A stretch of DNA of 64,000 nucleotides from Neptuniibacter pectenicola. Its GTDB lineage: Bacteria; Pseudomonadota; Gammaproteobacteria; Pseudomonadales; Balneatricaceae. Positions 1-8,096 of this stretch are shown in pieces; positions within the stretch are counted from its first letter, which is position 1, and every line of letters begins with the position of its first letter. The notes under the pieces were generated by a model. That model was given only the letters and a program-made list of their open reading frames with translations, made no database searches and was not told the DNA's origin. Both the position numbers and the translations under genes were made by a program. The stretch lies in the NCBI RefSeq assembly GCF_001597735.1, contig NZ_LUTS01000002.1, forward strand, positions 366,855-430,854, given 5' to 3'.

Positions 1-1120
1 ACCCGTTCCAGTGGGCCGTTAAGGGTTGGTCGGTAATAAGTGACTGCAAATTGCTGGCAACAATCGATAATTGGGATTTAACCGATGCGGCTGTTTTACC
101 TATAGGTGTGCCTACGGTGTCGCCAATACCAAAAACATTGGGGTATCGTTTATGTTGCAGTGTGTATTTATCAACCTCTAAATAGCCTTTAAAGGTGGTT
201 TCATCAATTAACTCAGATTCCCGTAAGCTTTTGACCGTTGTCATGGGGGGGACTACATGTATAAAGTCCCAATCCATGGTGCGTTGAGCGTTGTCGGCCA
301 AGGTAAAGGTTGCTGTTTGGGCGGCACTGTCTAGGGAGGTTAGCGTGTGCTCATAATTCGGCGTAATTTGCCGCTCGGCCCAAATCTCCTGGAGTCGTTG
401 GTCAAATGCTTTGACAGAAAATAGCTGGTTCTCAGCGGTGCAGTATTCAAAATTAAAAGCGTCTCGTTGCCCTGCTTGGCGCACAAAATACTCTATGAGA
501 TTGGTTGCTTTCATCGGAGCGCCTGCGCATTTTATGGCCCCCTGTGGACGCGTAAATAGGGCTTGTCCGCCTTTGCTTTGGGCAAATGTTAGTGCTTGTT
601 GATGGCTCGCAATACCGGCCTCGGGGCTTAGGTAAATACTGGCGATGTTCCCTTGGCCAATTTCATTCGTGTCGAGACCTTCAATCATGTCGTAGCGTAA
701 CTCTAAGCCTGTGGCGACAATCAGATAGTCATAGTTTAGTACCTGTCCTGAGGTTGTAGTGATCTGGTTATTATCAGGGTTATAGGCTTCTACACCCGCT
801 TCAATCCATTTAACTTGGCTGTCTAAATAGGTGGCATTATCTTCGATGACTTTACTTTTGCTTTTATAAGCACCGGCCAAAAGTAATGTTTGCCCCGGTT
901 GATACCAGTGGTAGCCACGCGGGTCTACGATGGTGATCTCTGCGCCACTAAAATAATGGAGTAGTTTGTTTGATAGGGCGAGTCCGCCTGCGCCACCACC
1001 GGTAATGAGAATCTTTGCTTTTGTATTGGTTTTGTTGAGTTCCCAAGCCCCGAGACCAAAGGCACCTGCGATACCTAACGTTGCGCCAGTCTTGAGGAGG
1101 TTTCGACGATTAATTGACAT
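1..1120 (-). CDS. Sulfide:quinone oxidoreductase-like flavoprotein, Tat-exported (3' end beyond window)
   Basis: FAD-dependent pyridine-nucleotide-disulfide-type oxidoreductase, most like sulfide:quinone oxidoreductases or flavocytochrome c sulfide dehydrogenase flavoproteins, which pass electrons from sulfide to quinone or cytochrome c. I translated 373 codons from ATG at 1120; the C-terminus lies off the left edge. The N-terminus (MSINRRNLLK) has a twin-arginine motif and a hydrophobic stretch to about residue 25, so export to the periplasmic side is expected. A GGGAGG dinucleotide-binding loop lies near residues 41-46, a KCAGAP motif with a candidate redox Cys198 at 197-202, and the second FAD motif GIGD at 331-334. 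An AAGGTGA Shine-Dalgarno supports the start. The substrate is inferred from family resemblance; other Tat-exported FAD oxidoreductases remain possible. Confidence 0.8.
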   Translation of the reverse strand, partial: MSINRRNLLKTGATLGIAGAFGLGAWELNKTNTKAKILITGGGAGGLALSNKLLHYFSGAEITIVDPRGYHWYQPGQTLLLAGAYKSKSKVIEDNATYLDSQVKWIEAGVEAYNPDNNQITTTSGQVLNYDYLIVATGLELRYDMIEGLDTNEIGQGNIASIYLSPEAGIASHQQALTFAQSKGGQALFTRPQGAIKCAGAPMKATNLIEYFVRQAGQRDAFNFEYCTAENQLFSVKAFDQRLQEIWAERQITPNYEHTLTSLDSAAQTATFTLADNAQRTMDWDFIHVVPPMTTVKSLRESELIDETTFKGYLEVDKYTLQHKRYPNVFGIGDTVGTPIGKTAASVKSQLSIVASNLQSLITDQPLTAHWNG

Positions 1121-1353
1121 GGTTATCACCTTTTTGAAAATACCTTAGAGACTCTTTAGGGCGTTGAGCGTCTATGGTTAATAGACGTGCCTGCTTTGGT
1201 GGATCGGGCTGTTACCTGTTGTCTTTAAGGGATGAAAGTAGATTACATACCCGCTATGTTTTTTGGTTATTTACATCAATGGGAAAATGTTTTATCGAGT
1301 GTTCTGCCAATTTCATCCGTCTATGTTAACGGCTATCTATTAACTTTGTGACA

Positions 1354-1378
1354 TATGTGACAAATTTTTTGTCATATA
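1354..1378. promoter_or_regulatory. Candidate operator palindrome
   Basis: Arms TGACAAA and TTTGTCA flank a TTT centre at 1358-1374. The symmetry extends outward to 1354-1378 with one mismatched pair. It lies about 235 bp upstream of the SQR-like start, so it could bind a dimeric regulator of that gene. No known consensus fits well. Confidence 0.35.
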
Positions 1379-1533
1379 GTGTTTTTTTCGCGCTCGATGT
1401 GATGCTTATTGCGGCACACTGTTTAAGTGAACGCTATATAGTAGAGTCCACTTTATCGTCAATGTGTCTTATATTAATAATATCTTATATAGCTGGGCAT
1501 GGGAATGCGTCTAGGTATGGGGGGAGTGAGGGG

Positions 1534-1563
1534 TAAACTGGGCCTGTGATTTGACCCAGTTTA
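1534..1563 (-). terminator. Possible hairpin terminator of the ferric-reductase-like gene
   Basis: Perfect 9-bp arms (TAAACTGGG and CCCAGTTTA) around a 12-nt loop, 15 bp past the stop of the minus-strand gene. No T-run follows on the minus strand, so intrinsic termination is uncertain; it may only protect the 3' end. Confidence 0.35.
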
Positions 1564-1577
1564 TCCAGGACACACTG

Positions 1578-2912
1578 TTAGCGCATATCGAATAACTCTT
1601 GATGGAAATCTTTTGAGGCGACTCCTTTCGCTTTAAAGTCCTTACGTAAGAGTTGGCCTAAGGCCATGGGTCCGCAGTACCAAAGACTGGCTGAACGCCA
1701 ATTAGGCACAGCTTCGCGAATTTTTTCAGGGGTTAAGCGCCCATCTTTTGGTGTTACGATGAGGTGTAAGTTAACGCCTGCGGCTTTAGCATCAGCGCAA
1801 AGTTTATCGATGGCGGTTTGGTCAAAATCACTTGTGGCGTGAAAGAGATCAATGTTCTGTGTCCCAGGGGTTTTGGCGAGGTACTTCATGCGGGCAATAA
1901 AAGGTGTAATGCCGATACCGGCGCCGACCCAGATTTGATGTGAACAGTGATCACGAAAATCGAAACAACCGTAAGGGCCTTCAACTGTAACGGGCAGGCC
2001 AACCTTGAGCCAATCGCGTAGGCGACTGGTCCAGTCGCCTAGCTCTTTAGTGATAAAGGTCAGGGTGTGTTGTTCTGCATCCCAAGCCGAGGCAATGGTA
2101 TAGGGGTGTGCACCTTCGCGTTTTTTTGACGTAACAAACGCAAATTGGCCCGGCGTGTGGCCTTTCCAATCGGGGTTTACATCAATGGTACATTCAATCA
2201 CTTTTAGGTCGGGGTAATAGGTGAGTGAGTCAACGACTCCTTGTGTTTTTCGCCCTTGTCCTACGCGGCCAGTCAATACGAGCAGGGCCGAGAGTGTGCC
2301 ACTGATCAGCAATAGCGCGGTGACCAAGCCGATAGGCTGGAGCCAGTAATCGAACTTAGTTAACACGAGGGTGTGGAAAACTAACACTAAATAAGCAACG
2401 GCAATCCAATAGTGAACCTTTCTGAATAGGTGGTAGGGGAAGTGTTTGATCAATGCCAAAATGATTAAAATAACAGCGGCATAAAAAGCCCATTCGCCTA
2501 ATGACTCGGCTAAGTGGCGCTGATCCCTTAACCATTGTTCTAATGTAGGTAGGGCTTCGGGGCTGAGTTTGTTTCGTTCAGGTTTGGTTAGCCAGCCCCA
2601 GCCTACCATCCATTTTGTTCCGGTTGCCCACCACCAGTGCAGTGTTGCGGTTACCAGCGCGGCGATACCTAACCATTTATGTAAACGGTACATCTTATCG
2701 AGTCCGTGCAGCTGCTTTTCCATCCATGTCGAGCGCATCGTCAACAGCATAGCAATGCTCATTGCGCCGATGGCGATTATGCCGGTGTATTGAATAAATA
2801 CAGAGCGGAATGAGAAGTAGGTCAAAGGTTCGGGCATAAAAGTGTCAGCAAGTAACCATAAGGCGGTTAATGCAAGCAACGTACCCCAGAAGCTAATTTT
2901 TAATGCGTTCAT
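1578..2912 (-). CDS. Ferric-reductase-like transmembrane flavocytochrome (FRE/NOX family)
   Basis: Inner-membrane oxidoreductase that would move electrons from NAD(P)H via FAD to membrane haem. Helices cover roughly residues 5-215, with paired candidate haem-ligand histidines H78/H92 and H167/H180. A ferredoxin-reductase module follows: FAD motif HPYTIAS (269-275), nucleotide-binding GAGIGITPF (330-338) and the terminal WYCGPM (411-416). The frame extends to a TTG nine codons upstream, but ATG at 2912 has GGAAGGA five bases before it and gives 444 residues, so I use that start. The acceptor is unknown: ferric reductase, other metalloreductase or respiratory side chain are all possible. It is encoded downstream of, and on the same strand as, a cytochrome b561 and an acetyltransferase, but with wide gaps. 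Confidence 0.82.
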   Translation of the reverse strand: MNALKISFWGTLLALTALWLLADTFMPEPLTYFSFRSVFIQYTGIIAIGAMSIAMLLTMRSTWMEKQLHGLDKMYRLHKWLGIAALVTATLHWWWATGTKWMVGWGWLTKPERNKLSPEALPTLEQWLRDQRHLAESLGEWAFYAAVILIILALIKHFPYHLFRKVHYWIAVAYLVLVFHTLVLTKFDYWLQPIGLVTALLLISGTLSALLVLTGRVGQGRKTQGVVDSLTYYPDLKVIECTIDVNPDWKGHTPGQFAFVTSKKREGAHPYTIASAWDAEQHTLTFITKELGDWTSRLRDWLKVGLPVTVEGPYGCFDFRDHCSHQIWVGAGIGITPFIARMKYLAKTPGTQNIDLFHATSDFDQTAIDKLCADAKAAGVNLHLIVTPKDGRLTPEKIREAVPNWRSASLWYCGPMALGQLLRKDFKAKGVASKDFHQELFDMR

Positions 2913-2974
2913 GTTGAATCCTTCCAGTAACGCTAACAATTGATGGGATGGTTAATAAAGGTGTGTTTAGGGCT

Positions 2975-3439
2975 CTAAGGCATGCAGGATGACATGCTGT
3001 AATTGACTAATGGTTGTCCCCTTAAATGCACGATGTTTTTCTGTAGGCATGTAAAACCGTGTTGTTTAAAAAAAGGCATGGCGATTCGGCTCGCCTCTAC
3101 AGTGAGGGTCGTCAGGCCTTTTTGGTCGGCGATTGTGCGCACCTGTTGTAGCAGTTGACTGGCGACCCCGGCTCGTTGGTAAGTCGGATGGACATACAAA
3201 CAATCAATGTGGCCATCTTTTTCTAATTCGATAAAGCCAATGAGGGTATTGTTTTTTACGGCGACAAAAGGTTTTTTTACGCTAAGGCGTGACGCCCACT
3301 CAGTATAATTGGGGGGCGTGGGTGCCCAAGCATCTCGTTCCTCTTTTGAATAGATCGTCTCAGGAATCGCGTGCACTGCCGCGTGAAATAGGTCGGCTAT
3401 CTCTGTGTGATCGGATGGCTGGTAGGGGCGAATTTTCAT
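2975..3439 (-). CDS. GNAT-family N-acetyltransferase, YafP-like
   Basis: A 154-residue GCN5-related acetyltransferase that transfers acetyl from acetyl-CoA to an unknown amine. The acetyl-CoA pyrophosphate loop is visible as QRAGVA (88-93), after the beta-strand ending in LYVHP. The PFFKQHGF segment (122-129) matches the family's C-terminal motif. Overall pattern and length resemble E. coli YafP, a GNAT protein of the dinB/yafN-yafO operon. Here it stands alone, without dinB or a toxin-antitoxin pair. The Shine-Dalgarno is weak. The fold call is firm; the substrate is unknown. Confidence 0.85.
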   Translation of the reverse strand: MKIRPYQPSDHTEIADLFHAAVHAIPETIYSKEERDAWAPTPPNYTEWASRLSVKKPFVAVKNNTLIGFIELEKDGHIDCLYVHPTYQRAGVASQLLQQVRTIADQKGLTTLTVEASRIAMPFFKQHGFTCLQKNIVHLRGQPLVNYSMSSCMP

Positions 3440-3541
3440 GGGAACTATTGATGCTAGTATTGGATTAAGTATAAAACCATAGTGGGGATGCTGTCTTGGT
3501 CATTATTTGCTATAGCTCAATGTAAGTTAAATTAAGGAAGG

Positions 3542-3563
3542 ACGCCCTGATGGATCAGGGCGT
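3542..3563 (-). terminator. Probable hairpin terminator after the cytochrome b561 gene
   Basis: Perfect 9-bp stem (ACGCCCTGA and TCAGGGCGT) with a 4-nt loop, about 105 bp past the b561 stop. On the minus strand it is followed by a moderately T-rich stretch (CCTTCCTTAATTT). No gene uses the plus direction here. Confidence 0.5.
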
Positions 3564-3668
3564 GTCTGTAGTGATGTCATCTACCCGTTAGCTGCTTCAC
3601 TCTCTTTTTTTCGCACGCCACGCCACGTCGCGGTTTAGCGGTTGTGGTGCTTACATTGGATCGTGATA

Positions 3669-4259
3669 TTAGGATTTGTCGATGGTCATTTTACGTAATG
3701 TTCTATCGCGTTTTATCCGATGGTGGTATAGCGCGGCTAAGGCGTGTCCTGCAATTAAAATCCATGCTAACCATGCGCCGAGTATATCTTTGTGGATAAA
3801 ATCGATGGGCTTCTCAAACGCTTTAAACGTTAGGCCTAAGCCATCCTGCACAAGGGAGGTAAAGAGTTGGGTATCTTCAAATTTTGGTATATCAAATAGA
3901 AAGAAGTATTCGGTATTTGCGCCAGTCCCTAAATAGCCTGTGAGAGGCATGATGATCATTAGGGCGTAGAGCGCATAATGGCCTAGGTGGGCTGCTAGGT
4001 GTTCCAGTTGTGTGCCGGGTTCTAACGTCGGTTGGCGGTTGGTTAAGCGCCAGACAACGCGCAATACAACGATAACGGCGATGGTTACGCCAATTGAAAA
4101 GTGGAGTTGTAATGCGTTCCAGTTTTCAGGTGTTTTCGCTTCAGTAAACCAGTGTCGATAATACACGCTCATATAAGCGCCTAAAAAAAGCAGAGCGGTC
4201 ATCCAATGTAACCATTTTGCTATGGAACCGTAGTTGTCGGCGGTGTTTCTAATGCTCAT
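3669..4259 (-). CDS. Cytochrome b561 family protein
   Basis: A 196-residue four-helix di-haem b membrane protein that would transfer electrons between a quinone and a periplasmic or soluble partner. Candidate haem-ligand histidines are H18 (KWLHW), H53 (LQLHFSIG), H91/H94 (AAHLGHYALY) and H172 (AGHALAALYHH), in the order usual for bacterial b561. The C-terminus is short and basic. The reading frame continues to an upstream TTG, but GGAGGA lies five bases before the ATG at 4259, which fixes the start. A partner gene is not adjacent. The family is clear; the specific role (superoxide:ubiquinone oxidoreductase CybB-like or other) is not. Confidence 0.88.
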   Translation of the reverse strand: MSIRNTADNYGSIAKWLHWMTALLFLGAYMSVYYRHWFTEAKTPENWNALQLHFSIGVTIAVIVVLRVVWRLTNRQPTLEPGTQLEHLAAHLGHYALYALMIIMPLTGYLGTGANTEYFFLFDIPKFEDTQLFTSLVQDGLGLTFKAFEKPIDFIHKDILGAWLAWILIAGHALAALYHHRIKRDRTLRKMTIDKS

Positions 4260-4651
4260 GTAATCCTCCAATGGGGTGGGAGTCTGGCGCTATAGGTCAA
4301 GATGCAGTCGGTTGTATGGCTTGATCTAATATAGGGCTGTGATGGATACGCCTTATTTTATGGAAATAGTCATGTCATTAATAGAATGTAACGGGCAACA
4401 GTCGATAACGTTTAGTTAAACAATCGCATCGTCGCGATGGTTGAGGTGTTGTTGCTCAAGGGGTGCTGCTTTGGCGCTAACGGGTCATGTTGGCTGAATA
4501 TGAGGTGATCCGGGGCGAGAGTGCGCCAGTTTCCTGCTTTAACGAATGAGTGTGTCTAGCCGTCGGAGAAACGTGGCATGAGGCGCAATGTCTAGTTACG
4601 CTTATCTGCCACGTTACTTAATGGTTTCATTACATGGACCGATTTAAGTTG
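4260..4651. other. Intergenic region, no gene seen
   Basis: About 390 bp between the cytochrome b561 start and the cytidylyltransferase stop. The only structure noted is a 9-bp inverted repeat (AACGTGGCA at 4570-4578, TGCCACGTT at 4607-4615) 37 bp past the cytidylyltransferase stop. It may fold in the 3' end of that transcript, but it has a large loop and no T-run. Confidence 0.55.
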
Positions 4652-5095
4652 TTATGCCACTGCTGTTGATAAGTTTTGAGCATTATTCACTTGTGCGACA
4701 ACATTTTGTTTGATGGTCGTTGATGAGGTGCGTGGGTTATACAGTACCTGTCGGATCTGTTTGCCTGCTGATTTTAAATAGGATTCAACGGCAAGGTTAT
4801 GGGGGGCTTTTCCCCAGTCTTCGCCAATAACAAAAATATCTGCCTTTAATGCTTCACAGCCAGAGACATATTCAAGTTCATCATAAGGCCGGACAATATC
4901 AACGCAGCGCAGTGCGCTTAACATTTCCATGCGCTGCTCAAGTGGAATAACCGGCACGTTGGGTTTGTACGAGTTAACAACGCGGTCAGATGCAACGCCC
5001 ACAGCCAGAACGCCGCCGAGCGATTTGCAATACTCAAGTAACGCTAAGTGCCCTACGTGTAATAAATCAAACGTACCTACAGTGTAAACAATCAT
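4652..5095 (-). CDS. Cytidylyltransferase-like nucleotidyltransferase (TagD/ECT type)
   Basis: A 147-residue enzyme of the glycerol-3-phosphate / phosphoethanolamine cytidylyltransferase family, which makes a CDP-alcohol from CTP and a phospho-alcohol. The N-terminal GTFDLLHVGH carries the HxGH nucleotide-binding motif (13-16). RTSSTTIK (122-129) matches the RTxxxST(T/S) signature near the C-terminus. The length equals a single-domain enzyme. The gene lies 72 bp downstream of a CDP-alcohol phosphatidyltransferase on the same strand, so the pair probably makes and uses one CDP-activated headgroup. The alcohol (glycerol, ethanolamine, choline or other) cannot be read from the sequence. Confidence 0.85.
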   Translation of the reverse strand: MIVYTVGTFDLLHVGHLALLEYCKSLGGVLAVGVASDRVVNSYKPNVPVIPLEQRMEMLSALRCVDIVRPYDELEYVSGCEALKADIFVIGEDWGKAPHNLAVESYLKSAGKQIRQVLYNPRTSSTTIKQNVVAQVNNAQNLSTAVA

Positions 5096-5167
5096 GTTTT
5101 ATTTAACCTTTATAAAATTATTAATCAGTGTCGGGTAAGCGACAGGGGACTCTCTGTGCAGCGACGT

Positions 5168-5821
5168 CTATAACAGCTTGTAAGCATAAATAGCTGTTAT
5201 GCCAAGGGTGTACAGTGCAAGTAAAACCACATGGAGAGGGGTGCCAGAGAGTTTAGGTGTTTTGATCTGAGAGACATTGAGCGCAGCTAAACCTAAGGCG
5301 CTGGCGTAGAGAATACCTGCGAAAATAGTGTTTGGAATAATGCCCTCTAGTAAAAAGATAAAAACTAATAAGATGTTGTTGTTATCGAGTGCCAGCCCTG
5401 TGTATTTAGATGTATCTGACAAACCGAAGGTGCTGAAGTAACTCAAACGTATTGCGCTGGCCGCGAGCATGAAAAACGCTATAGGTAGCAATAGAGGGTC
5501 GAAATGGCCATAGCTTAATATAAGAATCGCAGGTGTAACGCCATAGCTGACAATGTCGATGACTAGATCAAGTTGGCCGCCAAACATACGGTCATTGCCG
5601 GTACGTCCCTTCATCTTGCGAGCGACTAGCCCATCAGCCCAATCAAATGCAACAGCCCAGATCATGCCGATCATCGCTGCGTAATAGATGCCAATAATAC
5701 TAAAATAAAGCGCGAGTACTGTGCAGGCTAACCCTGCGAGTGAGCATAGGTTGGGCAGGTCTTTTACATAGGAAATTATAGCAGGTTGGACTGCGTGGGC
5801 GTTTTCAGTATCTGTAGTCAT
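5168..5821 (-). CDS. CDP-alcohol phosphatidyltransferase family membrane enzyme
   Basis: A 217-residue integral membrane enzyme that would transfer a phospho-alcohol from a CDP-linked donor to an acceptor lipid or alcohol. The metal-binding motif is present: DWADGLVAR (60-68), then GGQLDLVID with G81, D85 and D89. The spacing between AR and the G is 12 residues rather than the usual 8, so the loop is enlarged (GRTGNDRMF). About six hydrophobic helices follow. ATG at 5821 has AGGAG upstream. It is first in a two-gene operon with the cytidylyltransferase. It could be a phosphatidylserine-synthase-like or a CDP-choline/ethanolamine-type enzyme; the neighbour favours the second. Confidence 0.85.
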   Translation of the reverse strand: MTTDTENAHAVQPAIISYVKDLPNLCSLAGLACTVLALYFSIIGIYYAAMIGMIWAVAFDWADGLVARKMKGRTGNDRMFGGQLDLVIDIVSYGVTPAILILSYGHFDPLLLPIAFFMLAASAIRLSYFSTFGLSDTSKYTGLALDNNNILLVFIFLLEGIIPNTIFAGILYASALGLAALNVSQIKTPKLSGTPLHVVLLALYTLGITAIYAYKLL

Positions 5822-6288
5822 GGTGCTCCTAATAAAGATAGGTATAAATCAAGGATGCACCGGCATCACGTTAAAAAGCGTGAGCAACATCACTGTGTTC
5901 TAACGAACAGAGCTACGCTAAAAATCTGGTTGTTCCCATGGAGAGAGAAACGCAAACAGCAGGTGCAAGAAATCTGCTCTAGCTGCTTGTCGCAACTAAA
6001 GGATCAATAAGGAGGATAGAGGCGTGTTGGCCAGTAGGCTCGATAGAGGGGGGTGTACCCAGCCACTATACGCTTTATTTGTTGGGAGGCACAGACTTTG
6101 TTGTTTAATCCCTCGCCCCTGAGGGTTAGGTCGGGGCTTCATATCCCTGCATGAGCAGCATACTGGCACTTCGCGGCTTATATAGCAGTGAACGGCTTTT
6201 TTAATGGGCTACTGTCATTTCTTTTGCAATTCTCATGCAGGCATTCACTTATCGCTTGTTTTTGAATGGGGGAGGTGACTTATTGTAT
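5822..6288. other. Intergenic region, no gene seen
   Basis: About 467 bp between the CDP-alcohol enzyme start and the SpoIIAA-like stop. A widely spaced inverted repeat (CTGCATGAG at 6147-6155, CTCATGCAG at 6232-6240) encloses about 76 bp and could mark a structured RNA. I find no tRNA, riboswitch consensus or open frame with a ribosome binding site here. Confidence 0.5.
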
Positions 6289-6699
6289 CTACCCTGCAAA
6301 TGGGTGATTTTTTTCCTCATGTTCATCATCTTCGCCTTCATCATTAATCCAGCGAAGGGCTTCTAACAGTTGAGTGATTTTATAGTGGCGAATTTCGCCG
6401 TCCATAAAACATTCGGCGACATTGCTAATCCATTCCATCCACTCGGAGCCGCCGACGATGGCGATACGGTAGAAGTCCTTGGCGTGTGTGCTGCCAAATT
6501 TCAGATCTTCCCATAGTGCACCGGCTTCAAATCCTTCAAAGCCTGGGGCGAAGGTGATCAGTAAACGTACGGTTGGGTGGGTGTTTTTTACATGCTCAAA
6601 GAGGGGGATAAAGGTCTGGGTATAATCGTCTTGAGTGAGCGATTCGTTCGCTTGTAAAACGATAATGTCGCCAGTTGTTTCAGGAAGTACATAGAGCAT
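6289..6699 (-). CDS. SpoIIAA-like (STAS/SEC14-type fold) protein
   Basis: A 136-residue soluble protein with the pattern of the SpoIIAA-like family: an N-terminal strand (MLYVLPETTGDIIVLQANESL), a helix containing FIPLFEHVKN, the strand VRLLITFAPGFEGFE, and DFYRIAIVGGSEWMEW. Proteins of this family are often near membrane or lipid genes and have no settled biochemical role. The C-terminus is acidic (about 118-130). It is transcribed divergently from the cobalamin operon. A TATAAT box lies 33-38 bp upstream of the start. Confidence 0.8.
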   Translation of the reverse strand: MLYVLPETTGDIIVLQANESLTQDDYTQTFIPLFEHVKNTHPTVRLLITFAPGFEGFEAGALWEDLKFGSTHAKDFYRIAIVGGSEWMEWISNVAECFMDGEIRHYKITQLLEALRWINDEGEDDEHEEKNHPFAG

Positions 6700-6731
6700 A
6701 GTGATTATCTTTTATCTATGGATTTAGGTTT

Positions 6732-6737
6732 ATTATA
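6732..6737 (-). promoter_or_regulatory. Predicted -10 box of the SpoIIAA-like gene
   Basis: TATAAT on the minus strand, 33-38 bp upstream of the ATG at 6699. A matching -35 box is weak, so this is tentative. Confidence 0.4.
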
Positions 6738-6829
6738 AAGGCAAAAGGGGGTGAGGGTGAATGGATCATGTTTGCCTGTACAAAATTCATAGCAAAGCGA
6801 AAACTACTCAATTGCAAAGCGTTGATTGC

Positions 6830-7120
6830 ATGGGTATTCTTATCGGCTTATCTTGCCGCATGTAAGTGCAGATTGGGCGTTTTTTTAAGCCTCTGATCTG
6901 GGAAGTTGGTGCGCCCCAAGCCATGGTTGGCTAATGGTAATCCCAACACTGCCCCCGCAACGGTAAATTGGTTAGATTATTTCGTTATACCACTGCATTC
7001 GCTGTTTAGCTTTGTTAAGTGCAAAGTTGCCTAAGTTAATGTGGGAAGGTGAAGTAATTGAGATTACGTATTTCATGTCAATGCGCTCTCGCCAATGAGT
7101 CCGGATACCAGCTAGATAAA
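6830..7120 (+). promoter_or_regulatory. Cobalamin (B12) riboswitch
   Basis: The conserved core is readable on the plus strand: GGGAAGTTGGTG at 6900-6911, AATCCCAAC at 6939-6947, CTGCCCCCGCAACGGTAA at 6949-6966, and the B12 box GAGTCCGGATACCAGC at 7097-7112. GGTAT at 6833-6837 can pair with ATACC of the box to form the basal stem. The arm GTTGG/CCAAC is closed by an insertion of about 27 nt (6912-6938) that contains its own AGCC/GGCT hairpin. The start of the 23-gene cobalt-uptake and cobalamin operon follows about 105 bp downstream, so adenosylcobalamin should repress the operon. The exact 5' boundary and the expression platform are inferred. Confidence 0.9.
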
Positions 7121-7226
7121 CATTTTTTACCATGGTGTTGCGGAGGGCTTCACCGAGTAATCGTTCAGGGTTTCTGGACATACTTATCCTCCCAACTCCG
7201 ACACATGACTTGTTGGAGATTTTTTC

Positions 7227-8042
7227 GTGTTTAAAAATATTTTATCGTTTATTGCTATTAGCTTAGCCTCATCCCTTTTCGCCTCTGCGGCTCAGGCCCA
7301 CTTTCAGATGCTGTATACCCCCGATCTATTACGTGAGCGTGGTGGATTAATTAACCTGAAACTCCCTTTTACCCATCCTGCGGATAGTGGTTATGTGATG
7401 GCTGTAGAACCGCCTGAGCAGTTTTATGTGGTGAAAAAAGGTAAAGAAACGGATCTTCTGTCGGGTGTGAAAGCCTCGAAATGGAGCAGTGCCGCAAATA
7501 CTGGTGATGCTTATGAAGTGGATGCAACACTCCGAGGCCTAGGGGATCATGTTTTTGTGATGCAGATGGCACCCTATTTTGAAGAAGCTGAAAATGTATA
7601 TATTCAGCAGATTGTTAAAACCATCGTTAATGTTGGTACGTTACCGACTGATTGGAATGAAACCTTAGGTTTGACCGCTGAAATTGTTCCACTAACGAAG
7701 CCTTACGGTATTTTAGCGGGAGGGTCATTTACCGGTGTAGTTAAAAGTAGAGGTAAGCCAGTACCTTTTGCAGAGATTGAGGTTGAGTACGTTAATTATG
7801 ATCCAGATATGAAAAACAATCGTTTTTCTGACACGGCGAACGCGAATCTACCGTCTGACCTATTTATCACAATGACGATCTATGCGGATGCAAATGGTAC
7901 GTTTACGTTTGGTATCCCTAAAGCCGGACAATGGGGTTTTGCTGCTCTCGGTGTGGGAGAAAAAACAGAGCTTAACGGTAAAGAGCTATCCCAAGATGCA
8001 GTGATCTGGGTACAAGCGCATGATTTTAAAGCCGTAAAATGA
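7227..8042 (+). CDS. DUF4198 (NikK-like) periplasmic component of cobalt uptake
   Basis: A 271-residue exported protein of the DUF4198 family, known as NikK in nickel ECF transporters and thought to assist metal delivery outside the membrane. The signal peptide ends in SAAQA (cleavage after residue 24), so the mature protein would begin HFQM with an N-terminal histidine, a plausible metal ligand. The later part (about 160-270) looks like a beta-sandwich (carboxypeptidase-regulatory-like), with FTGVVKSRGKPVPFAEIEVEY as the typical first strands. Start is GTG with TTGGAGA upstream. It is the first gene after the B12 riboswitch and is followed by cbiM, so cobalt is the likely metal. Confidence 0.85.
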   Translation: MFKNILSFIAISLASSLFASAAQAHFQMLYTPDLLRERGGLINLKLPFTHPADSGYVMAVEPPEQFYVVKKGKETDLLSGVKASKWSSAANTGDAYEVDATLRGLGDHVFVMQMAPYFEEAENVYIQQIVKTIVNVGTLPTDWNETLGLTAEIVPLTKPYGILAGGSFTGVVKSRGKPVPFAEIEVEYVNYDPDMKNNRFSDTANANLPSDLFITMTIYADANGTFTFGIPKAGQWGFAALGVGEKTELNGKELSQDAVIWVQAHDFKAVK

Positions 8043-8096
8043 TGCGCCTGATAGGGTGTTACTTGAACAGGTTTCTCAGCCTGGTATGGAGTCGTT

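Larger units (their letters stand above)
1121..1577. other. Intergenic region upstream of the SQR-like gene
   Basis: About 457 bp without a convincing gene. The left part is the leader and promoter region of the minus-strand SQR-like gene. It holds one strong imperfect palindrome (1354-1378) and an inverted repeat with 9-bp arms (1534-1542 and 1555-1563) just past the stop of the ferric-reductase-like gene. A 62-codon open frame at 1348-1536 has no Shine-Dalgarno and no recognisable protein character. Confidence 0.6.

Noticed and set aside
1348..1536. 62-codon frame containing the 1354-1378 palindrome
   Set aside because: No ribosome binding site and no protein-like pattern. The region fits an upstream regulatory stretch better.
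5786..6010. 74-codon frame upstream of the CDP-alcohol gene
   Set aside because: It overlaps the start of a well-supported gene on the other strand and has no recognisable domain.
6972..7181. 69-codon open frame on the minus strand
   Set aside because: It lies wholly over the B12 riboswitch, including the B12 box, has no Shine-Dalgarno and resembles no protein.
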